Source: Bacteroidota bacterium
Lineage (GTDB): Bacteria > Bacteroidota > Bacteroidia > Flavobacteriales > Weeksellaceae
NCBI GenBank assembly: GCA_023419095.1
Contig: JAEZYN010000095.1
Span: forward strand, 1 to 22,143
DNA length: 22,143 nucleotides
Reading direction: 5' to 3'
The stretch's first letter is position 1. Every line of letters starts with the position of its first letter. This document shows, piece after piece, positions 8,087-16,725 of the stretch. The notes under the pieces are model-generated. The model did no database searches and was not told the DNA's origin. It was given only the letters and a program-made list of their open reading frames with translations. The position numbers and the translations under genes were made by a program.

Positions 8087-8944
8087 ATGAAATGGACAAG
8101 TAACCGAAGCGGCAATGTAGATGACCGGCGCGGCACAGGCGGTGGCGGCGGAATGCTGGTAGGCGGCGGCCTCGGCACAATGATTATCGCAGCCATTATT
8201 TTCTTTCTTGGCGGTGACCCTTCTGCAATTTTATCTAATGGTGGCGGCGGAACCGCTCCGCAAACCGAACAGCGCGATCTGACCGCAGACGAACTTAAAG
8301 TACGGGATTTTGTCGAGATGATCACCTTCGAAAATGAGCGTACGTGGGAAAAAATATTTCAGGAAAACGGAATGCAGTATCAACCCGCGAAAGTAGTAAT
8401 GTTTGAGCAGATAACGCAATCCGGCTGTGGTACGGCGCAGGCCGCCATGGGACCATTCTATTGTCCCGCAGACCAAACGGTTTACATGGATATGAGTTTT
8501 TTCAACGAATTGGAACAAAGATTCGGTGCACAGGTTACAGAATTTTCGGTAGCGTATGTGATGGCACACGAAATGGGTCACCACGTGCAGAATTTGCTCG
8601 GAACCTTGCAGAAAACCGATCAGTTACGTCGCAGCGGACGATATTCGGAAGCAGAAATGAACCGCGTTTCTGTTGCAACGGAACTTCAGGCTGATTTTTA
8701 TGCCGGACTTTGGGCCAAATACACAGACAACCGCGAGAAATTTTTAGAACCTGGCGATCTTGAAGCCGCGATCTCTGCCGCCGAAGCTGTTGGTGACGAC
8801 AATATTCAGAAACGCTCGCAGGGATATGTGAATCAGGAAGGATTTACTCACGGAAGTTCCGCACAGCGTAAAGAATGGTTTATGAAAGGTTATAATACCG
8901 GTGATATCCGCCAAGGCGATACTTTTAACGCATTACTAAATTAA
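8087..8944 (+). CDS. ypfJ: Neutral zinc metallopeptidase, YpfJ family
   Basis: This 285-residue protein belongs to the putative neutral zinc metallopeptidase family (Pfam Zn_peptidase, E. coli YpfJ). The N-terminus (SGNVDDRRG then a Gly-rich run) leads into one membrane helix at about 22-42. The catalytic domain carries the zinc motif HEMGH at 161-165, and the likely third ligand is Glu199 in ELQADFYAGLWA. The C-terminal TFTHGSSAQR-like segment (here GFTHGSSAQRKEWF) is also conserved. The domain is probably outside the inner membrane. Substrates are unknown in the family. The gene stands alone and converges on the efflux operon. Confidence 0.93.
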   Translation: MKWTSNRSGNVDDRRGTGGGGGMLVGGGLGTMIIAAIIFFLGGDPSAILSNGGGGTAPQTEQRDLTADELKVRDFVEMITFENERTWEKIFQENGMQYQPAKVVMFEQITQSGCGTAQAAMGPFYCPADQTVYMDMSFFNELEQRFGAQVTEFSVAYVMAHEMGHHVQNLLGTLQKTDQLRRSGRYSEAEMNRVSVATELQADFYAGLWAKYTDNREKFLEPGDLEAAISAAEAVGDDNIQKRSQGYVNQEGFTHGSSAQRKEWFMKGYNTGDIRQGDTFNALLN

Positions 8945-8968
8945 GAATAAACATATTATTAAAGAATA

Positions 8969-8994
8969 AAAGCTGGAAAATTTTTTCCAGCTTT
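8969..8994. terminator. Bidirectional terminator between ypfJ-like gene and efflux operon
   Basis: A perfect 12-base inverted repeat (AAAGCTGGAAAA, 8969-8980, and its complement 8983-8994) with a two-base centre. A GC core flanked by A and T runs on both sides makes it work in both directions, between convergent genes. Confidence 0.88.
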
Positions 8995-9014
8995 GATATT
9001 TTATAGATTTAAAT

Positions 9015-10430
9015 TTATCTCCAGCCGCCGCCTAGCGCCTGATACAGTTCTATGCCCGCCCGCATTTTGTTGTACTCAGCATTGGAAATATTCAGTTCAG
9101 CGTTTAAGGAATTTACCGAAGCGTTTAAAACTTCAAGATAATTCGCCATACCATAATTGACTAGTTCCTGAGAATATTCCACCGAATTTTGGTATGCCGC
9201 AAGTTCGCGTCGTTTCAGATCAATGAATTGGTCCTGCGCTTCGTAAACTTTTAAAGCATCGGAAACTTCACGTCCGGCCTGCAGTACAGTTCGGCGGAAG
9301 TTCAGGTAGGCGCTTTCTCGGTTGGCTAAACTTACCTCATAATTTGTTCTGATCTGTCTTTTATTTAAAATCGGCTGCGTAAGTCCCCCCACCACGGTGG
9401 CAAATAAAGAATTTGTACTGAAGAGATTATCGATGGACAAACTCTGAAGTCCGCCGCTGCCGGTGATACGGAGTGTCGGGTAAAACTGCGCTTTTGCGGC
9501 ATTTGTCAATTCAAATGCGGAAATTAAGTTATACTCCGATGCACGCACGTCAGGCCTGTTGGCCAGCAGGTTTGCCGGAAAGCCGAGTTTGTAATCTGCC
9601 GGCATCTTTTGCTGTTCAAGCGTTGATCTTTCAATCCTTTGGGAAGGTATGGCAAGCAGATAGCTCATCGCGTTTTCTAAAAGTTCAATCTGGGTATTGG
9701 TGTCAATCAGCAACGATTCTGCGTTGAAGACCAGCGCTTCACTTTGCTGCACCGCAACTTCCGTGAGTGTACCTGATTCTTTCAGCGCGCGGGTTGTTTC
9801 CAGATTTTTTCGCCGCAAAGAAATCGTCTCATTAATGATGCGTTTTTGCTCATCGAAAGTAAGTAGTTGGTAATAAGCCGAAGCTATTGCAGCCACCAGA
9901 TCGCTCTTCACAGCCTGATGCGTCGCCACAGAACCAAAATATTCTGCGGCACGCGCTTTTTCCTCGGCCTTCATACGGCCCCAAATATCCAGGTCCAGTG
10001 AAATATCGCCACTAAGGTCGAAAATATCATTGTAACGACGTGTCCCGCCGCCCAATTGGCCCAGCTGAGTATTCAGCGACTGAGTCTGGAAGGTATATGA
10101 AGGACCTACAGCAACAGTTGGCTGATAGGCCGCCTTACTTTGTTTTAAATAGGCCTCGGCCCGCACGATATTCTGCAATGCCAAACGGATGTCCAGGTTG
10201 TTCTCCAAACCCTGCTGAATATGTCGCTGCAAAACGGGATCGGTAAAGATTTCACGCCAGGAAACGGTTGCAATGCTCGCAGAATCCTGTGGCAGCTTGT
10301 CTGTGCGGAAAAGGTTTTCATCTACCGCATCCGTGGGCCGTTCGTAAGTCTGACGCGCCGCGCAGGAGGTCAGCAAAATCAATGTGCCAACCAGCCAAAG
10401 CATATTTTTTATACGGAACTTATCTTTCAT
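9015..10430 (-). CDS. RND efflux outer-membrane channel lipoprotein (TolC/OprM/NodT family)
   Basis: This 471-residue protein is the outer-membrane exit duct of the tripartite pump encoded by this operon. A signal peptide ends in lipobox LTSC (Cys23), as in OprM-type channels anchored by lipid. Two outer membrane efflux protein repeats can be followed. The first runs from about 60 to 255 (ALQNIVRAEAYLKQSKAAYQP through the coiled region). The second starts near LGFPANLLANRPDVRASEYNL (about 277-297), with the strongly conserved NRPDV motif, and runs to the end GGGWR. It is the last gene of the operon, 35 bases after the pump gene, and ends just before a shared terminator. Confidence 0.94.
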   Translation of the reverse strand: MKDKFRIKNMLWLVGTLILLTSCAARQTYERPTDAVDENLFRTDKLPQDSASIATVSWREIFTDPVLQRHIQQGLENNLDIRLALQNIVRAEAYLKQSKAAYQPTVAVGPSYTFQTQSLNTQLGQLGGGTRRYNDIFDLSGDISLDLDIWGRMKAEEKARAAEYFGSVATHQAVKSDLVAAIASAYYQLLTFDEQKRIINETISLRRKNLETTRALKESGTLTEVAVQQSEALVFNAESLLIDTNTQIELLENAMSYLLAIPSQRIERSTLEQQKMPADYKLGFPANLLANRPDVRASEYNLISAFELTNAAKAQFYPTLRITGSGGLQSLSIDNLFSTNSLFATVVGGLTQPILNKRQIRTNYEVSLANRESAYLNFRRTVLQAGREVSDALKVYEAQDQFIDLKRRELAAYQNSVEYSQELVNYGMANYLEVLNASVNSLNAELNISNAEYNKMRAGIELYQALGGGWR

Positions 10431-10465
10431 TTTTTTACTTTTAATTGATGAGGCCGGGTTTAAAA

Positions 10466-13400
10466 TTATTCCGCTAAATGAATTTCTTTGGTTTTAAGCG
10501 GTTTCACTTTTTCCTGCAGCCATTGGAAGATGACGAAAAGAACCGGAATCGCAAGCAACCCGAAAAAGGTTCCGATCAAAAGCCCGGCAGCGGCACCTGT
10601 ACCGATCGATCTGTTACCAACCGAACCAATTCCCGAAGCGAATACAAGCGGCAACATTCCGAAAATAAACGCGAACGATGTCATCAGGATCGGACGGAGG
10701 CGCGCTTTGGCGGCATTTATTGCTGCCATTGAAAGGCTTTCACCGTGATGGCGCCGCTGTACGGCAAATTCAACGATTAGAATGGCGTTTTTAGCTAAAA
10801 GTCCCACAAGCATGATCAAAGCGATCTGGAAATAAATATTGTTCTCCAACCCGGCAATCTTCTGTCCGAAATAAGCGCCGAAAACACCTAAAGGCAATGA
10901 AATAATCACAGCTAACGGAAGAAGGAAACTTTCATATTGTGCAGCAAGGATAAAGTACACAAACACCAAACTTAAAAGGAAAATAACCGCGGTTTGAGAT
11001 CCCGCACTCAATTCCTCTTTTGAAAGTCCGGTGAATTCTACAACATAATCGGCCGGCAGATGTTCTGCTGCAACCTCCTGCACCGCGCGTATGGCATCAC
11101 CGGTAGAATATCCCGGATTATTGGAGCCTGAAAGCGAAACCGAAGTAAACAGGTTGTAGCGTTCTACAGATTTAGGTCCGAAACTTTTTTCCATCGTCAC
11201 AAACTGTGAAATTGGAGCCATCTGCCCCGATGCGGTCTTCACAAAAATACTGCTCAGATCGGAAGGTTCATTTCTCGCATCCGGAAAAGCCTGCACCATC
11301 ACACGGAACTGCTTGCCGTACTTGGTGAAATCAGCCGCATACACACCGCCGATGTAACCTTGCATCGTACTTAAAATATCAGAAACTGAAACACCGGTTT
11401 CCTTTGCGCGCGGAACATCGATTACCATTTCGTATTGCGGATAATTGGTGTTAAATGAGGTTTGCGCAAACTGAATTTCGGGTCTTTCCATCAATGCGCC
11501 CAAATATCCGCGTGCGGCATCATCAAGCTGTTTGAGGTTTCCGCCGGATTTATCCAAAAGAACTGCTGAAAAACCGTCGCTGCTGCCAAAACCCGGAATA
11601 CTCGGCGGCGAAAAGAATACAATTTTCGCGTCAGGATATTTTCCGGCCAGACCGAACAGTCTTTTTGTAATAGCATCCACCGATTGGTCGTCTTCTTTCG
11701 CACGTTCGTCAAAAGGTTTCAACCGGATAAACGCCTGTCCTGCATTCGACCCGCTTCCGGACATAAAGCCGCGGCTTGCGGTGAATGTTACGTTTGCTAC
11801 ACCCGGAATTTTTCTGGCTTCATCCTGAAGATCCTTAAGCACGTTATAGGTTCTTTCCATCGAGGCGCCTGGCGGAAGTGCCACGTCTGTAAAGATGATT
11901 CCGCGGTCTTCTTTCGGTACAAATCCTGAAGGCATATTTGCATTTGACCACCAGAAAAAGAGCCCGCCAACTGCAAAAATAACGAGTGTCGCCCACTTGT
12001 GACGCAGCAGAAAAACGAAAAAGCGGCCGTAACGGTCGGTAGCAGATTTAAAGGCAACATTAAATTTATAGAAAAACTTCTGCAGCCAGTTCATCTGAGA
12101 ATATTTCTTGTGATGGGCGGCGTTCGGTTTTAAAAATAATGCGCAAAGCATCGGACTTAAAGTCAATGCATTCACCGCGGAAATAAGAATCGCAACAATC
12201 AGAGTAATACCAAACTGCTGATAAAAGACACCCGTAGGACCCGTAATGAAAGTAACAGGAATGAAAACCGCGGCCATTACTAATGTAATCGAGATAATCG
12301 CGCCGGTAATTTCGTCCATTGCGCTGATGGTTGCCTTTTTCGCATCCGAAAATCCGTTCTCCATTTTGGCGTGAACTGCTTCTACCACCACGATGGCGTC
12401 ATCTACCACGATACCGATCGCGAGTACAAGTGCGAAAAGAGTAAGCAGGTTTAAGGAATAACCAAGAAGGTTAAGGAAAAAGAACGATCCCACAATTGAA
12501 ACCGGAACCGCAATGGCCGGAATAAGTGTTGAACGTAAATCCTGAAGGAAAATATAAACAACCAAAAAGACGAGTATAAATGCTTCAAGTAAAGTGGTTA
12601 CCACCTTTCCGATCGATGCTTCCAGGAAGTCATTGGTGTCAAAGTTTATGGTATAGCCGACACCTTCGGGCATGGTTTTTTGATTTTCTTCAAGGAAAAT
12701 TTTGATCTCCTTGATGATATCCTGTGCGTTGGAGCCGGGCGTTTGGAAAATACCCATGCTCACCGAGCGGCGTCCGTTATTTTCCCCGATTGAGCTGTAA
12801 GACTGCGCATCGAGTTTTATTTCCGCAACATCTTTTAGTGTCAGAAACTGGCCGTTACCAAGCGATTTCAGTATAATATCGCCGTATTCCTGCGACTCAT
12901 CGAATTTACCTTTGTAAGTGATTACGTATTCAAAGGCGTTCCCGCTGTTTTGACCGAGTTGGCCGGCTGCAGCTTCACGTGACTGTTCATTGATCGCGGC
13001 AGTAACATCCGATGGTTCAAGAGAATAGGCCGCCATTTTTACAGGATCGAGCCAAACCCGCATCGAGAAATTTTTGCCACCGAAAGCCTGCGCGTCACCG
13101 ACACCGTTCACCCTTTTAAGTTCGGGTATGATGTTGATATTTAAATAGTTCTGAAGCCAAACTTCATCAAGATCCTTATTATCGGTATAAAACGACAGGA
13201 ACATCAGTGCACTTGTACGCTGTTTCTGCACAGTAACACCCGATCGTGTTACATCAGCAGGCACAAGTGGTAGAGCACGTTGAACTTTATTCTGAACTTC
13301 TACTGCCGCAATATCGGGATTTACGCCCTGTTTGAAAAAAACCTGGATGTTCGCCGAACCATTATTACTCGCCGAGGAGGTAATATAATCCATTCCTTCC

Positions 13401-13615
13401 ACACCGTTTACCTGCTCTTCGATCGGAATGATTACGCTGTTCATCACCGTTTCCGCACTTGCGCCGGTATAGTTTGCATTAATGCTGACCGTCGGCGGCG
13501 CAATATCGGGATATTGAGTTACAGGCAAAGCCTGCAGGCCCAAAACGCCTAGAATGATAATAAGAATCGAAACTACACTGGCTGCGACGGGCCTGTTAAT
13601 AAACTGCTTTACCAT
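10466..13615 (-). CDS. RND multidrug efflux pump, AcrB-like HAE1 transporter
   Basis: This 1049-residue protein is the proton-driven inner-membrane pump of the tripartite complex, about the length of E. coli AcrB. The first helix follows MVKQFINRPVAA. The proton-relay residues are present: Asp405-Asp406 in GIVVDDAIVVVEAV (helix 4), Lys942 in GLLAKNAILIVEF (helix 10) and Arg974 in RLRPILMTS (helix 11). The pump is therefore expected to be active. The porter region includes GFVPKEDRG (564-572) at the start of the second half. Its ATG overlaps the stop of the fusion-protein gene by one base (TAATG), which suggests translational coupling. The substrate range cannot be read from sequence. Confidence 0.97.
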   Translation of the reverse strand: MVKQFINRPVAASVVSILIIILGVLGLQALPVTQYPDIAPPTVSINANYTGASAETVMNSVIIPIEEQVNGVEGMDYITSSASNNGSANIQVFFKQGVNPDIAAVEVQNKVQRALPLVPADVTRSGVTVQKQRTSALMFLSFYTDNKDLDEVWLQNYLNINIIPELKRVNGVGDAQAFGGKNFSMRVWLDPVKMAAYSLEPSDVTAAINEQSREAAAGQLGQNSGNAFEYVITYKGKFDESQEYGDIILKSLGNGQFLTLKDVAEIKLDAQSYSSIGENNGRRSVSMGIFQTPGSNAQDIIKEIKIFLEENQKTMPEGVGYTINFDTNDFLEASIGKVVTTLLEAFILVFLVVYIFLQDLRSTLIPAIAVPVSIVGSFFFLNLLGYSLNLLTLFALVLAIGIVVDDAIVVVEAVHAKMENGFSDAKKATISAMDEITGAIISITLVMAAVFIPVTFITGPTGVFYQQFGITLIVAILISAVNALTLSPMLCALFLKPNAAHHKKYSQMNWLQKFFYKFNVAFKSATDRYGRFFVFLLRHKWATLVIFAVGGLFFWWSNANMPSGFVPKEDRGIIFTDVALPPGASMERTYNVLKDLQDEARKIPGVANVTFTASRGFMSGSGSNAGQAFIRLKPFDERAKEDDQSVDAITKRLFGLAGKYPDAKIVFFSPPSIPGFGSSDGFSAVLLDKSGGNLKQLDDAARGYLGALMERPEIQFAQTSFNTNYPQYEMVIDVPRAKETGVSVSDILSTMQGYIGGVYAADFTKYGKQFRVMVQAFPDARNEPSDLSSIFVKTASGQMAPISQFVTMEKSFGPKSVERYNLFTSVSLSGSNNPGYSTGDAIRAVQEVAAEHLPADYVVEFTGLSKEELSAGSQTAVIFLLSLVFVYFILAAQYESFLLPLAVIISLPLGVFGAYFGQKIAGLENNIYFQIALIMLVGLLAKNAILIVEFAVQRRHHGESLSMAAINAAKARLRPILMTSFAFIFGMLPLVFASGIGSVGNRSIGTGAAAGLLIGTFFGLLAIPVLFVIFQWLQEKVKPLKTKEIHLAE

Positions 13616-14844
13616 TAGAAAATTGGTTTTATAGCATTTACTATTTCATCGAAATCAACAGGTTTAGATTTTACGGGTGTTCCGGGCTTCAGCGTTCCCA
13701 CGCCCTGGGCAACAATAGGGTCGCCTTTTTTCACGCCGTCTTTAATAACAACCATATTGTTCACGCGGTCGGTGACGCCAATAAGGATATTTTGCGCAGT
13801 ATCTTTTTCCACGCGGTAAACGTATACGAGACCCTGCTGCTCGAAGGTTGCACTTTCAGGAACCACAAGCGCCTGATCATAAAGTTTAGGAACGCGGATA
13901 GTGCCGCTGTTTCCGTTGGTTAAGAGTTTATCTGCGTTTTTAAATGAAACCCTGAACTGAATGGTTCCCGTCTGCGGATCGATCTGACCTGTCACAGCTT
14001 CAATTTTTCCTTTTTCGGAATAGGTGCTGCCGTTAGCAAGAACTAGCTCCACCATCGGCAGGTTTTTAAGCTTCTCAGGAACTGTTGCACCGACGGAATC
14101 TTCCAGAAAATCTAAATATTCGCGCTCGTTCATTGAAAAATATGCGTAAATGCCGCTCGTATCTGAAACGGTAGTCAGCGGTGTCGGGTCATTTGGGCCA
14201 ACTAAACTTCCCACACGCAGCGGAAGTTTACCGATCACGCCGGAAATGGGCGCACGGATGACAGAATAATCGATATTAGCCTGAACTCCCTGGTAATTTG
14301 CTGTGGCTTCTGAAACACCGGCGGCAGCCTGCTGCTCAGCCGCACGCGCCTGCGCAAGTTTGGCCTGTGCGCTCGCAAGGTTTGCTTTAGCTGTTTCAAG
14401 CTGAACATTGCTGATGATGTTTTTCTGCACCAGCGGAATAAGTTTGTTCACTTCTACCTGCGAAGCGTTGACCTCGGCTTGTGCAGCGCTCACATTTGCC
14501 TTGGCAGCGGACACACCTGAGCGGGCGGCACCAACGCCGGCTCTTGCTGCGCCGGCTGACTGGGTAAGTGTGTTGGTTTCGAGACGGAAAAGGGGCTGTC
14601 CTTTTGTGACATACTGGCCTTCATCTACCAAAACCTGTGTAATATAACCCTGAATCTTAGCGCGGACATCATTGTTCACGCGACCCTGGATAGAAGCCGG
14701 AAACGATTGGTAACCGGTGACATTTCGTACCTGCACCTGAACAACCGGCAGTTCTTTCGGACCTTCAGGCGGTTTTTCGTCGGTTTTTTTGCAGGAAAGT
14801 ACACTTAAAACAGCAAGTGAAAGTATAAATATTTTATTTTTCAT
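13615..14844 (-). CDS. RND efflux membrane fusion lipoprotein, AcrA-like
   Basis: This 409-residue periplasmic adaptor links pump and outer-membrane channel. The signal peptide ends in the lipobox around VLSC (Cys18). Next comes a barrel-sandwich hybrid half (about 45-92, with VDEGQYVTKGQPLF), then a long Ala-rich coiled-coil hairpin (about 93-195) and the returning half of the lipoyl domain (IRAPISGVIGKLPLRVGSLV). The beta-barrel and membrane-proximal domains follow to the end. The outgoing helix opens with five tandem heptads at 98-132, such as GAARAGV, GAARSGV and SAAKANV. The gene lies two bases after the regulator gene and overlaps the pump gene by one base. Confidence 0.95.
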   Translation of the reverse strand: MKNKIFILSLAVLSVLSCKKTDEKPPEGPKELPVVQVQVRNVTGYQSFPASIQGRVNNDVRAKIQGYITQVLVDEGQYVTKGQPLFRLETNTLTQSAGAARAGVGAARSGVSAAKANVSAAQAEVNASQVEVNKLIPLVQKNIISNVQLETAKANLASAQAKLAQARAAEQQAAAGVSEATANYQGVQANIDYSVIRAPISGVIGKLPLRVGSLVGPNDPTPLTTVSDTSGIYAYFSMNEREYLDFLEDSVGATVPEKLKNLPMVELVLANGSTYSEKGKIEAVTGQIDPQTGTIQFRVSFKNADKLLTNGNSGTIRVPKLYDQALVVPESATFEQQGLVYVYRVEKDTAQNILIGVTDRVNNMVVIKDGVKKGDPIVAQGVGTLKPGTPVKSKPVDFDEIVNAIKPIF

Positions 14845-14846
14845 AT

Positions 14847-15302
14847 TTAAATTTTATCGAGGGTTTCTTCTATGGTTTGAATATTTTTGTTCAGCAACTG
14901 ACGGTAAATCTGGAAACGTTTTACATCGTCTTCATTGGGACAGCCACGGAATTTCTGCAGATTATCCAAAATTAATAATTCCTGTTTCATTTTATTGATG
15001 ATCGCCGAGAAACGGATAGTAATATAATTGTCATTGATCACAAACAACCTTCTGCGCTCATTGATGGTATTGAAATCTTTTATGAGTTCTGCATTCAGTA
15101 ATATGTTTAAATTTGACGACACCGAACTTTTGCTTGCGGAGAAAATACTTACAAAATCATCGAAGCAAATCCCTCTGCGTTCAAAATCAAAAATCAGATA
15201 CGAATAAATCTTAGCAGAAAGCGGCGGCAGATTAAATGTTTCACCATAAAATCTCACCATATCCTGGAAAATTTCTTCGTCAATGTGTAGCATTGATGTC
15301 AT
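14847..15302 (-). CDS. GbsR/MarR-family transcriptional regulator of the efflux operon
   Basis: This 151-residue protein has a winged helix-turn-helix in the first half: helices from about 27 to 72, with the recognition helix near SASKSSVSSNLNILLNAELI (55-74), and a wing around 78-90 (NTINERRRLFVIN). A C-terminal helix pair or coiled coil (about 103-150) should give dimerisation. The pattern fits GbsR-type regulators of the MarR superfamily (COG1510), which often head RND operons in flavobacteria and repress their own operon until a ligand binds. Being first in the operon, two bases before the fusion-protein gene, supports this. Met4 is a possible alternative start. Confidence 0.88.
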   Translation of the reverse strand: MTSMLHIDEEIFQDMVRFYGETFNLPPLSAKIYSYLIFDFERRGICFDDFVSIFSASKSSVSSNLNILLNAELIKDFNTINERRRLFVINDNYITIRFSAIINKMKQELLILDNLQKFRGCPNEDDVKRFQIYRQLLNKNIQTIEETLDKI

Positions 15303-15322
15303 TTTTAAAAGAAAATAGCCAG

Positions 15323-15356
15323 CAAATATAAATCATTAGTTCGGAACCAAGCGAAC
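15323..15356 (-). promoter_or_regulatory. Promoter and probable operator of the efflux operon
   Basis: Read on the minus strand, TATATTTG (complement of 15323-15330) matches the Bacteroidota -7 box. TTG (complement of 15348-15350) lies 17 bases upstream. The -7 box ends 20 bases before the regulator's ATG. An inverted repeat GTTCG (15339-15343) / CGAAC (15352-15356) with an 8-base centre spans the -33 box, where a bound repressor would block RNA polymerase. The operator role is inferred. Confidence 0.6.
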
Positions 15357-15407
15357 CGCATTTGGTGTTTATGAGAACTTTAAGATTTTATGGAAAACTA
15401 ATTTTAT

Positions 15408-15415
15408 TAAATTTG
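15408..15415 (+). promoter_or_regulatory. -7 element directly before the SUI1/YciH start codon
   Basis: TAAATTTG is an exact TAnnTTTG match and ends only three bases before ATG 15419-15421. Transcription from it should begin at or within a base or two of the start codon, giving a leaderless mRNA. No clear TTG -33 box is seen. Confidence 0.6.
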
Positions 15416-15418
15416 CAT

Positions 15419-15748
15419 ATGGATTTACGAGACCAGTTAAAAAACCTTTTTCCCACGCATGAAGAGCAGGATTTCGAACTCGAAGAAGAGAAAGAAATTT
15501 TTGTGCAGAAAGAGCCTTTGATCTGCAAATTTGAAAAAAAGGGCCGCAACGGAAAACCGGTAACCATCATCGAAGGTTTCGAAGGTTCTGAGGATGATTT
15601 AAAACATATTTCAAAGAAAATAAAAACCACGCTCGGCATCGGTGGATCCGCAAAAGATGGACTTATTGTAATTCAGGGTGATAACCGGGACAAAATAATG
15701 AAAATACTGAACGAAATGGGCTACAAAACCAAAAGGGTAGGCGGATAA
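15419..15748 (+). CDS. yciH: SUI1/YciH-family translation initiation factor-like protein
   Basis: This 109-residue protein carries a SUI1 (eIF1-like) domain from about 33 to the end. The conserved basic loop is KFEKKGRNGKPVTIIEGF (about 37-54), and the second conserved segment is LGIGGSAKDGLIVIQGDNRDKI (about 72-93). E. coli YciH has the same size and fold and is held to influence fidelity of start-site selection on the 30S subunit. I start at ATG 15419; an in-frame ATG at 15362 would add a stretch that covers the promoter. The N-terminal 30 residues are acidic. The gene is divergent from the efflux operon, probably by chance. Confidence 0.9.
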   Translation: MDLRDQLKNLFPTHEEQDFELEEEKEIFVQKEPLICKFEKKGRNGKPVTIIEGFEGSEDDLKHISKKIKTTLGIGGSAKDGLIVIQGDNRDKIMKILNEMGYKTKRVGG

Positions 15749-15769
15749 GAACAGGAATGTTCGGTTTTT
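15749..15769 (+). terminator. Possible weak terminator after yciH-like gene
   Basis: GAACA (15749-15753) and TGTTC (15758-15762) form a five-base stem with a GGAA loop, then GG and five T. The stem begins within one base of the stop codon. The short stem makes this uncertain. Confidence 0.4.
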
Positions 15770-15794
15770 CAGAGAAATATTTCTTACCTTTATT

Positions 15795-15820
15795 ATCCTT
15801 TTTTCCGAAAGGATTTTTTT
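15795..15820 (+). terminator. Rho-independent terminator upstream of the phosphorylase gene
   Basis: ATCCTTT (15795-15801) pairs with AAAGGAT (15808-15814) and runs on into T to 15820. It ends 17 bases before the next ATG, so it may finish the yciH-like transcript or attenuate the phosphorylase gene. Confidence 0.65.
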
Positions 15821-15837
15821 AATTAAATCAATAAACT

Positions 15838-16692
15838 ATGCTTAACAAACTGGCCGCCTCCGAACTTGTGCTGAATCCGGATGGCAGTGTGTACCATCTC
15901 AATCTTTTGCCCGAAGAAATCGCAGATAAAATCATTCTGGTTGGAGATCCGGACCGCGTTCCGAAGGTTTCAAAATATTTTGACAAGGTAGAGATCAAAA
16001 AAAACAAACGCGAATTTTACACACACACCGGAACTTTGCGCGGTGAAAGAATCACGGTGATGTCTACCGGAATCGGGACCGAAAATATCGATATCGTTAT
16101 GAACGAGCTCGATGCGCTGGTGAATATCGATCTGCAAGCCAAAGAATTTAAAGCTGAACATAAAGCGCTGCAACTCTTCCGTTTAGGAACCTGCGGTAGC
16201 GTAAACCCGGATGTGGAAGTAGATAACATGCTGGTGACCAGAAATGTGGTTGGGCTTGATGGGCTGCTGCATTTTTACCAGGATTACCAGTTTGAAAATG
16301 AGTTTTCACGGAGTTTTCTTGACAAATTCCCCTACGAAAAAATAAAACCAATGCTTTATTTTGCTGATTGGGCTGAAGATATTTCAGATTATTATAAAGA
16401 CGCGAAATACCACGGAAACACCGCTACATTTCCAGGTTTTTACGCGCCGCAGGGCCGACAGCTCCGTCTGAAAGCACTCGATGATAAGTTCCTGGAAACT
16501 TTGAATGATCTGGGAATTACCAATTTCGAGATGGAAACTTCAGCAATTTACGGACTTTCTAAATTGTTGGGACATAAAGCTTTGACTGTAAATGCGGTAA
16601 TAGCCAACCGTCGCCGCGGCGAGTTTTCGGCAGATCATCAGGCTTCGGAGAAAAATATGATCGAGTGGGTGCTGGAGCGAATCATTAAATAA
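15838..16692 (+). CDS. udp: Nucleoside phosphorylase, uridine phosphorylase-like
   Basis: This 284-residue cytosolic enzyme of the NP-I family splits a nucleoside with phosphate into base and ribose-1-phosphate. The motifs appear in the expected order: phosphate-binding GDPDRV (36-41), STGIGTEN (76-83) and RLGTCGS (115-121), then the ribose-binding FEMETSAIYGL (230-240), with Glu231, Met232 and Glu233. The Phe/Met-Glu-Met-Glu pattern and lack of an Asn-Asp pair near 260 favour uridine over purine nucleosides, but substrate is not certain. No distinct TAnnTTTG box was found upstream. It is followed by a strong terminator. Confidence 0.88.
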   Translation: MLNKLAASELVLNPDGSVYHLNLLPEEIADKIILVGDPDRVPKVSKYFDKVEIKKNKREFYTHTGTLRGERITVMSTGIGTENIDIVMNELDALVNIDLQAKEFKAEHKALQLFRLGTCGSVNPDVEVDNMLVTRNVVGLDGLLHFYQDYQFENEFSRSFLDKFPYEKIKPMLYFADWAEDISDYYKDAKYHGNTATFPGFYAPQGRQLRLKALDDKFLETLNDLGITNFEMETSAIYGLSKLLGHKALTVNAVIANRRRGEFSADHQASEKNMIEWVLERIIK

Positions 16693-16699
16693 ACCTAAT

Positions 16700-16725
16700 T
16701 GCCGAAGATTTCCTTCGGCATTTTT
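16700..16725 (+). terminator. Rho-independent terminator of the phosphorylase gene
   Basis: TGCCGAAG (16700-16707) pairs with CTTCGGCA (16713-16720) around five bases and is followed by five T (16721-16725). The next gene's ATG begins on the very next base. Confidence 0.85.

Noticed and set aside
8035..8325. Minus-strand frame rich in Pro and Ser over the start of the YpfJ-type gene
   Set aside because: The Pro runs are the complement of the Gly-rich N-terminus of the real protein.
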